A stretch of 64,000 nucleotides of DNA from Symsagittifera roscoffensis (lineage: Eukaryota > Xenacoelomorpha > Acoela > Convolutidae), in NCBI RefSeq assembly GCF_963678635.1, contig NC_087064.1, positions 11,009,671-11,073,670 on the forward strand, read 5' to 3'. Positions within the stretch are counted from its first letter, which is position 1. Each line of letters opens with the position of its first letter. The translations under genes and the position numbers were made by a program. The notes beneath the pieces were generated by a model that was not told the DNA's origin, did no database searches, and saw nothing but the letters and a program-made list of their open reading frames with translations. Positions 56,526-64,000 of this stretch are shown here, one piece after another.

Positions 56526-58150
56526 GTAAGGTTTTTGTCTTCTCTAAAAAACAACCAAAATCACAAATTCGCTAAATTTGCACCTAAAGTGGTCTAGACA
56601 TTGCTCCAAGCTCCAAACACTGATTTATCTTCGGTTCTTCACCTTTTTTCCTGAGAACTCTTAATAGTAAAATGTTTGTTCGCATTAATTGATTGTTATA
56701 AAAACTCAAATGCGGACTGGTTCTGCCATGGGAAGCAAATTTGGCCCTGCTAACTTGCATACACGCGTACACATCTAAAACCACTTGTTACCCCATAAAA
56801 TTGATATTTAGTTAAGTCGTTGGCTAAACTTTCTTTCCGACCAAGTTTCTCAACCACAAATTCCTGTATAATAGATGCCCGACCTCAATAGCGATCGTTA
56901 ATTTTTTATCTGACTAATTTTTTTTGAGTAGATCATTTTTTGAGAATCAAATGAAAGTAGTTAAGACTCTGATATTGTTCGTGATTTTTAAAATTAATTG
57001 GCTCTTTTTCCTTTTCCCCGACTGCAAATTCTTCAACGTAATTGTTCTGTTCCCGTTGACCGAGGGTTATAAAATTTGGCATACGGACTAATTAGTCTAT
57101 GGCAAGTATACTGATTCTTCATACTTACCCTAATGAAACCACTCGTTACATCTTAAAATTGATGCTTATGTGAGGTGAGGGAAAGGAAAATGAGCTTTTC
57201 TGGGAAAAAATTTAAAATTCGTTCACGCTGATGTTAGATTTTTGGTGGTTTGACTTCCGTTTTTTATAAATTCAGTTCATCTCATTTGTTAAAAGGAAGG
57301 CAAAAATAACTTTCGAAGAGTAAAAAAGCAAAATTTTGAAAGTGGATTTTAATTTTTAGACTTCCCAGTGGAATAAAAATTGTATGTATTGATTCAGTTT
57401 CTTCAAATAATTGGGTTAGTTTTTTAAAAACTCAATCAAAAAATTTTCTTAAAATCCAGAACGTTTTCAAGTTACATTTTTCTTCTTCGAAACTCAAAAC
57501 TTGAAAGGTTTCTTCGAAACTCCTTGCTTTTTCTTTGACTTGCGTCTCCTTGCTTTCATTGACTTGCGTCTGCTGACTCTGTTTTTAAAGTTAATGAAAA
57601 CCCTAAGAACACTTAATTAGGTCGGGTTGTTTCAGTTCAAAATTTTTTATCCTACTCGATTTTGATTCAAAATCAATTGCTAAAAGGTGAGCAACTTCTG
57701 CTCTCAAACTACCAAAAAGTTGATGCAAAAGACGCAAACGACTTCTAGTTTCGAAAGGAGTTATTTTTTTTGAGATTTCGATTTACTTTTTTGGAACTCC
57801 AGCAGAATCAAAGTTATTCCCTAAGTTAGCTACCTTGATCAAAAAAGTAGCACCTAGAAATCATTCTACAAGTTGAACAAAGCTTAAGGTCCATAATCAT
57901 TTTATTTGAAACTGAAAGTTTTGTACCTTGAAATTATTTGTACCTTGAAATTACCTAGAAAATTTATTCGACGTGAGTAATTTTGAGACTGAATAAAATT
58001 TGCAATAAAAATAATTTATATCTTTTTATTATATTTTTCGAAAAAAAGCAATTATTTTTTTTCCTTCTCACTCCTGGTTTATTCCCAGATTGCAGCAAAA
58101 ATTTTTTTATGTTGTTCTTAATTTTACAAAAAAAATACTGCTCAAGTTTA
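56526..58150. other. Intron 6, left part: no recognised element
   Basis: AT-rich with small local duplications such as CTTGCTTT..TTGACTTGCGTCT repeated near 57525-57570. No coding block. Confidence 0.4.
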
Positions 58151-58169
58151 TTCATCGTCATTCACAGCG

Positions 58170-59325
58170 TCAACAGTTATTTTAAATAGGCGTTGACAAA
58201 GGTATTTTCTGAAACAATCGTAAGGGGATTGAAAAAACAAAGGTCAGATACGAAGACCAAAAATGGGTGAGATATTACAACTGGTGGTAGGTTCAATTTC
58301 AATAACTAGATCGTTTTTTGTTAAATTTCGCACAATATTTGTAAGCTTTTTCAAAAGCTAAGTTTTTTTGGCAAAAGCAATAAAAAATTTGAATTTTTGA
58401 ATAGCATTGCATTTGACAGAGTAATGTATTTACAAAAACTATCTCAGTAGTGGTACAATGTATTGAAAATGAATTGACTATATTATGTATCATAGTTCTC
58501 AAAATTAATACTTGCACTATACTCAAAATTACCACCTATTGTAACATATGACCCAAAAATATTTAAAATAGCCTAATATTTATGTATTTTGTCTGACATT
58601 GTGAGGCAAAGTTTTTCAAGATAAAATTGAGAAGTAAAAAGAAAATAAAAAATAACCAAATACTTTGAACAACAACTAATCTTGCTTAATTGGAATGCAC
58701 ATCTTCCGAGATGAACACAAAGACGCAAACCTATGCAAGAATGCTCCAACTAAAAAAAAAGATTAATAATGTAATTTCTTGCAAGATTTCCTGAAAGATT
58801 TGGACTCCGAGAACTCGCAGGATGACATTGTTGGTGGTATATGAACAAGTCGAAGTATAAGCCCCAGCCGAAAATGCATAAGTCTTATATAATTGTTATG
58901 CAACAATTATATAACATTTAGCAAATCTACGCAAATTTCATCATGATGTAACTTTTCGGCTAGCTTATATACTCTGCGCATTTTCGATTGTTTAATACTT
59001 CGGCTGGTTTTTTATATACCGTCAACAATGTCACCCTCCGAGTCATTTTAAACAGGCGTTGATAAATGTATTTTCTGAAACGACCGTAGGGGGATTGAAC
59101 AACGACGATTAGATATGAAGACCAAAAATGGGTGATATTTTTTTATAGATAAATATATTTTCTGAACTACATTTTCTGAAAAATGTTTTTTTTTCTGAAA
59201 AATGTATTTTCTGAACTAATCTTGCCTAATTCTTGAGTATGGAATGCACATCTTCCGAGATGAACGCAAAGACGCAGACCCTTGCAAGAATGCTGCAACT
59301 AAAAAAAGATTAATTATGTATTCTC
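58170..59325. repeat. Imperfect duplication with an internal long hairpin, intron 6
   Basis: Block A (AGGCGTTGACAAAGGTATTT..AAGACCAAAAATGGGTGA) occurs at 58188-58270 and 59053-59135. Block B (GGAATGCACATCTTCCGAGA..AAAGATTAAT) occurs at 58691-58768 and 59240-59316. Between them, arms of about 80 bases at 58808-58890 and 58960-59044 are inverted copies (GATGACATTGTTG against CAACAATGTCAC, CCAGCCGAAAATGC-like against GCGCATTTTCG). Confidence 0.6.
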
Positions 59326-59377
59326 CAACAAACTTTATTATTCTTTTTTATTTACCTCCGACATTGTTTTGTTTCAG

Positions 59378-59534
59378 TTGCGCGAGTGCTTCGACACTCT
59401 AGGGGACACACATTGGCCCAATGAGGAGAGTGCGACTGTTCATGATGTGGCGGCACTTTTGAAGTCATTTCTGAGGGAGCTGCCAGAGGGACTACTGAGT
59501 CGAGAACTCTACCACCCCCTCATAGCCACGACAA
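59378..59534 (+). CDS. RhoGAP gene exon 7, domain continues beyond window
   Basis: Acceptor TTTTGTTTCAG ends at 59377 and donor ACAA|GTAACA begins at 59535; phase 0 in, phase 1 out. It encodes [10 protein letters not shown], then [20 protein letters not shown] and [14 protein letters not shown]. The [15 protein letters not shown] helix is the most family-typical stretch. The remaining RhoGAP helices, with the conserved NKM and N-L-A-x-x-F-x-P motifs, were not found to 64000, so the next exon lies to the right. Confidence 0.9.
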
Positions 59535-59560
59535 GTAACAAAAAGTTTTATTCAGGCGCA

Positions 59561-59864
59561 AAATATGCAGAAGATTACTATTAATAGTTCATTACGAGGC
59601 CAAACTGTGCATTCTTTGCATTGTAAGCGGGATCCGCAGCAGGCAAAAATCAGATTCGTCGCGGAATCCGCAACATTGCTACTTTTCTTTGATCTTCATT
59701 GCTGTTTTGGATTCCACAAACAAATCCCTAAAACATTGTACCGCTCAAAATCGCTCCAAAAATAGGCAAATTTGCGGAATCCGCAATTGTATTTTAACTC
59801 ATTGATAGTGAACTTCTGCATATTTCAAGTTAAAATATGCAGAAGTTCACTATTAATGAGTTAA
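59561..59864. mobile_element. MITE-like element with ATATGCAGAAG inverted ends
   Basis: AAATATGCAGAAGATTACTA at 59561 faces its inverted form TAGTGAACTTCTGCATATTT ending at 59825. Immediately after, AATATGCAGAAGTTCACTAT..GAGTTAA (59834-59864) forms a 30-bp hairpin with 59794-59825. CGGAATCCGCAA repeats occur inside. It starts 26 bases after the exon 7 donor. Confidence 0.55.
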
Positions 59865-60459
59865 ATTATGCAGGAGTTCACTTACAAGGATTTTGAAAAC
59901 AGACTTTTCAGCAATTCAAAATCAGATTTGGCGTTTAATTTTTTCACATTATGTTCAATTTTAGCAAAATGTGTTCTGAGAGTAATTCAAGTGGTTTCCA
60001 AGTTCTGATCATGCTCTCAAGAATCGCTTTTGAAAATCATAAGTTCAAACAATTCCTAGTCAAAAATTCATCTTTAGACTTGTGCAATTTGATCGATAAA
60101 ATTTTTCATTTGAGATTTTTCAACTATAGTGTTAATTGTTAATCGAGCTGTTGTCAAGCCTCTTTTGTTAAAACTTGAATATTTTTAATGTTAACTAGAA
60201 CATGATCAAGTCACTGATATCTTGAAAGGTTTTTTAGCAAGGTTTTTTTTTATTTATTCGTAATTTTGGTTCAACAAAATTTTGAAAAACTCAAAGTTTT
60301 TGGTCATCGTTAAAACGATGGATTGAATTTTGTTTGTATTTTTGAACAGTTTACTTGTAATTTGGCTAGAGTTTTTAAATTGGGTTTAATTTTGGTTTGC
60401 AATCACATTTTGCATGCTACCATAGCTAAGCGCGGGATATAATTGGATCATTAAGTATA

Positions 60460-60928
60460 AGCAAGACTGCTCTTATCTGGGCGAGAAGCCCTATTTTTCC
60501 GACTACTTTTTAAGGTCAATGGAGCAGTAATAACGAGAAAAAATCAAATATAACAAATTAAAACGAAAATTTTTATTAAAATTTAAGATTTTTTATGAAA
60601 ATCATCCCCCCACAGGCCAATTAAAGTACAAAGTGATAAATTTCGCTCCTAGTAACAAACAAATTATGGCAAATAAGCTTCCTTCAACCAATTTTGACCA
60701 ATTTTATGAGAAACATCCGCTTACGCGTTAAAAGCCCGAAATATATCACGCGTTAAATGTCCCAAAATTGCCAAATGGCAATCTTTAAACTCCTATAACT
60801 TTACAAAAAACGATCACAGATGAAATATCTTTTTAGAAATTTTTTTGAAGATTCCTTTAAAATGGCTAGTTACAAAGCAACCTGAGCACAAGTATTTTTT
60901 GTTACTTTCCTTTCGAAAGTCGGAACAA
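60460..60928 (-). mobile_element. Helentron-like element, full length, first of a tandem pair
   Basis: It opens GCAAGACTGCTCTTATCTGG with a GGGCGAGAAGCCC hairpin and TTTCCGACTAC, and closes TTTCGAAAGTCGGAACAATA. Body matches 45563-46097. Confidence 0.8.
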
Positions 60929-60933
60929 TAACA

Positions 60934-61229
60934 AAAACAAAGTGCTGCTATCAGGTCAAAACCTTGAATATTTCATTCGCGTTAATAGCACAAATTATCT
61001 ATCGCGTTGATTAACCCAAATGATCAATTTCTGAATCCCATAATTTAAGAAAACTTGATCAAGTGTGAAATATATTTTTAATCTTGAGCTCAGGGCGAGC
61101 ATACTTTTCTAATTGTATATTAAACTTCCGTGAAAAATATTAGTTAAAAATTCGATTTTTCTCTGGAGAAAAATTACCCCAAGCACAAATAGATATATTT
61201 CCTCACTTTCTTCGGAAGTCGGAACAACA
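60934..61229 (-). mobile_element. Helentron-like element with internal deletion, second of a tandem pair
   Basis: CAAAGTGCTGCTATCAGG, AAAACCTTGAAT begins it a few bases after the previous copy; CTTCGGAAGTCGGAACAAC ends it. The centre is deleted. Confidence 0.6.
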
Positions 61230-61461
61230 AAAAAAAACATTTTTTTGTTCAAATTCATACTTTCAAATTCTGTTGCAAACGAAAAAGGATGTTTTCATTT
61301 TATTTCATTTAATTTTCATTTTAAAGATGTTAAAAGGGACGCTGATAAACAAAGGGTCAAATACAAAAAAAAATATTTACATATTCACAATGACAATGTG
61401 TGGGTTTACTTTGATAGCGTAAGGATAAAACACGTTCAAATTGGAGTTCAAGTAGGCAAAC

Positions 61462-61952
61462 AATGTTGCTTGCATCAAGGTGAAGCTCTGAATAATCCGA
61501 ATGCCCTTCAACATTTTTGAAACAATTTTTTGAAAATATCAAAAGAAAAAAACTTAATTTTGTTTTTGGATTTTTGTTTTGAAAATTTTCCCCCACACAG
61601 ATGCCAAGTCAGAAGGAATGCTTTTAGCGTTTATTATTGTACCATTAATATCAAACAACTTGCTTCAATTCAATTTTGAAAGATTTATGAGCTGTTGAAA
61701 GAGCCGTTCACGCGTGTTAAATTTCAAAATTGGCCAAAATTTCAAACCCCCATATCTTTCCAAATTACCAACTTTCAAACCCCCGTTATTTTTAAAAGAT
61801 TTTTTTTGCAGGTGAATTACCTTGTTTCAATTTGAGCTCAAAACATGAATGGCTCCCAGATTATATAAAATTCGGCTCAGAAATGGCTAGTTAGAGAGGT
61901 GAAATCGACCTGGAGAAAAACTACCCAGCAAAACTTTTCTGCCGGAACAAAA
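61462..61952 (-). mobile_element. Helentron-like element, diverged
   Basis: TGTTGCTTGCATCAAGGTGA, AGCTCTGAATAATCCGAATG opens it; CAAAATTGGCCAAAATTTC, AAATGGCTAGTTAGAGAGG and CTTTTCTGCCGGAACAA close it. A CCAAATTACCAACTTTCAAACCCCC block is partly duplicated. Confidence 0.65.
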
Positions 61953-61959
61953 AGACATT

Positions 61960-63224
61960 CCAAATATAGTTGAGTGACAGCCTTTTTTGAAATTGATTTT
62001 AAACATGTCTATTTCTTGTTATAAAAAGTTTCAATGTTTATGCTCGGTGTGAGATTCTTTCTACTAGTTTCTGTTTTGTAACTAGCCCTGAGCGGAGCTG
62101 GAGAATAAAATTACAATTTATTTTAATTGCGAACTAGCCTCGTAAAAGTGACGGTTTTGATTTTATCCAATTTGGAATAATTAACTTAAGACCGGTTGCA
62201 AAGACCGCAAAAGATTTAGCTCAGAATTGATACAAAATTGAAATTATCCAAAAATTTTGCTGGTAGATTTTGATTTTACATTTTTGAATTTGATATAACG
62301 CTTGGCTGATTTTCAAAAGTACGAAAAAATCATTTAAAAAATTTTTTTTTGTATGTTTCTTGTGTTTAAGAATCGATAAAATCCTAAAAATTGGCAACGT
62401 TTACTTTTTTGCGGTTCAAATTTTGATTTCTTTTAAAGTTCAGTTCATCGCAGTTTCTTCGCTTCCATTATCAAACAGCAAAAGTGTAAGGATCACGAAA
62501 AACATTATCATTCTCTAGTTTCGCAAAGGGAAATGAGTCTTGTGCGAAGTGAGAAATATTACCTTTGATCCATTTTTCTTGTTATGGACTAATTTTATCA
62601 AAAAAGTCAATCATGAATTGTTTAGGAAACTCTAAGCAGTCTAGTGTGAGGATAACAGATGTTTCGGTCTTCTAAATTAATTACCGGATTTTACACCTCT
62701 CTGAAAATATTGTTATTTTGTACCTGAAAAAAAAAGTTTTGTGCCTGCACTTAATTTTAAAAAGTTCATTGTGGCCTTGAAATAAGCAATTTAGGAGTTT
62801 TTGAACTATTTTATGCCCTCTTTTTACGAATTTTTTCAATTAACACGCCTTTTGTTTTCTTCTATGCATGCCCATCGTGCAGACGGCCAGTTCAATTACT
62901 CGGCCTCAAAATGATACAAAACTGAATTCGTACAAACTAATTAGCTTGAACAATAGGGTGATAGACAAATTTTTCTTAGCAGATAGAAAAAAAATAAATT
63001 TGTTATTGCATTGCTAAAAGTATTGTTTTATTATTAAAAAAGCAAAATGGCTCTTTTCTTTTTAATCAATATTTCAAATTTTCTATTGTTAACAGCAAAA
63101 GTGTAAAGGTCACAAAAATTTGATCGGTTTCTAGTTTCGAAAGTAAAATAAAAGTTTTATTTATTTCTCCAGTTTTCTCTCTCATTTTTTTTGAAAATTT
63201 CATCAGTTTTTTGAAAGCGACCAC
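61960..63224. other. Intron 7 sequence: one spaced repeat, no exon found
   Basis: AACAGCAAAAGTGTAA..GGTCAC..TTCTAGTTTCG occurs near 62475-62525 and 63090-63140. I searched for the missing end of the RhoGAP domain and did not find it. Confidence 0.4.
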
Positions 63225-63290
63225 TTCATCATAGACCCTAAAAAGCAGTCGAAACTTTCAGGGCTTTGCCTAATATAAGCAGTCTTGTTC
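63225..63290 (+). mobile_element. Helentron-like 3' end only
   Basis: CATAGACCCTAAAAAGCAGT, CGAAACTTTCAGGGCTTTGC and ATAAGCAGTCTTG match the last 65 bases of the family. The rest to 64000 shows nothing recognised. Confidence 0.6.
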
Positions 63291-64000
63291 AAACTTGAAA
63301 TTCAACTGTCAGGGAAAGTGTAACAGAGCCTGCAAAGTTAGTCATTTACGCCGGTGCCAAACTTCAGCTAGTTTTTTATAGCCCTTAACCAATTTTTGTA
63401 CCACAATTCACAAGTCCTCACACAATTCACAAGTCCTCAAGATTTTTTGCAAAGATAGGTGATATATAGAGTGGTCATCTGCAAATATTAATTAACTTAA
63501 TTGGTTGAAATAAAAAAATAACTTCCCCAAAACTGCATTTATATTATAGTTCTTTAACTTCAAATAAATGCATATTACAGGTCAATGATTTTGTGCCCTT
63601 GTTCTATCTTGATGAATTTTAAATTTCTCTTGCATAAATTAAGTAGAGCTGAGCGGTACGAGAACCGAAATTAGCAATAATTAAAATGATAAAACCTCTT
63701 TAAATCGATTTGTTAAATTGCATTTTTTTGCATAAGTTAAGTGAATACAGCTGGCCGATTTGAGAATTAAAATAGCGATAAGTAAATTATATTAAAACGG
63801 CTTAGCAATGGCGCCTCTGGGTCTTACCATTTGACATCAAGCTAATGATTTTGTCTTTTTTGCTGCTTTCATTACATTAACGTCATCATGCCTTTTCTCT
63901 ACACTCATTTCCCTTTGTTTTTGGTAATTTAATTTACTTTTTCCTCATTTAAATCTCCTGATCAATTTCCTGTGTCACACAAATACTGCTAAACTTCATG

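Noticed and set aside
1-64000. CRISPR arrays, bacterial operons, rRNA genes
   Set aside because: No regularly spaced short repeats with unique spacers, no ribosome-binding-site-linked gene clusters and no rRNA-like blocks; the DNA is eukaryotic.

Overview
This window is animal (metazoan) nuclear DNA, very AT-rich by eye (about one third G+C, not computed). It is mostly decayed mobile elements around one spliced protein-coding gene. Evidence for a eukaryote: a gene split into at least seven exons with GT-AG borders and consistent reading phase, tRNA-headed SINEs, a non-LTR retrotransposon with endonuclease and reverse transcriptase, and many short non-autonomous DNA transposons with intact target-site duplications. 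There are no operons, Shine-Dalgarno sites or CRISPR arrays. The species cannot be fixed from the sequence; an invertebrate is most likely.

Layout. 1-3.2 kb (minus strand): a long Gag-like ORF with a CCHC zinc knuckle runs off the left edge and is preceded by a small overlapping basic ORF. This is the 5' part of an LTR-type retroelement; 3.2-4.8 kb is its likely leader/LTR. 4.9-24 kb: intergenic, with Helitron/Helentron-like elements, a hAT-type MITE fragment, a Tc1/mariner-type long palindrome (18.6-19.3 kb), a MITE with a 9-bp duplication (23.5-24.0 kb), a SINE and a repeat family ending in CATACAATT. 25.0-30.4 kb (minus strand): a decayed CR1/jockey-like LINE flanked by two almost identical direct repeats of about 987 bp, each carrying its 5' end and an antisense tRNA-like segment. 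30-42 kb: more MITEs, two tandem duplications, a second SINE and a possible small minus-strand gene end at 40.3 kb.

42.9-59.5 kb (plus strand) holds the one convincing host gene, a RhoGAP of the ARHGAP6/36 type. Seven exons give 717 complete codons; the gene leaves the RhoGAP domain unfinished and must continue beyond the window. Its introns are packed with Helentron-like and hAT-like copies. 59.5-64 kb is the next intron, with tandem Helentron-like copies.

The most distinctive feature is the Helentron-like family. About twenty full or partial copies share one architecture: a TTCCGACT terminus whose inverted copy lies just inside a 3' hairpin (CAGGG-CCCTG), followed by a GAGCAGTCTTG end. They often sit in tandem or head to head.
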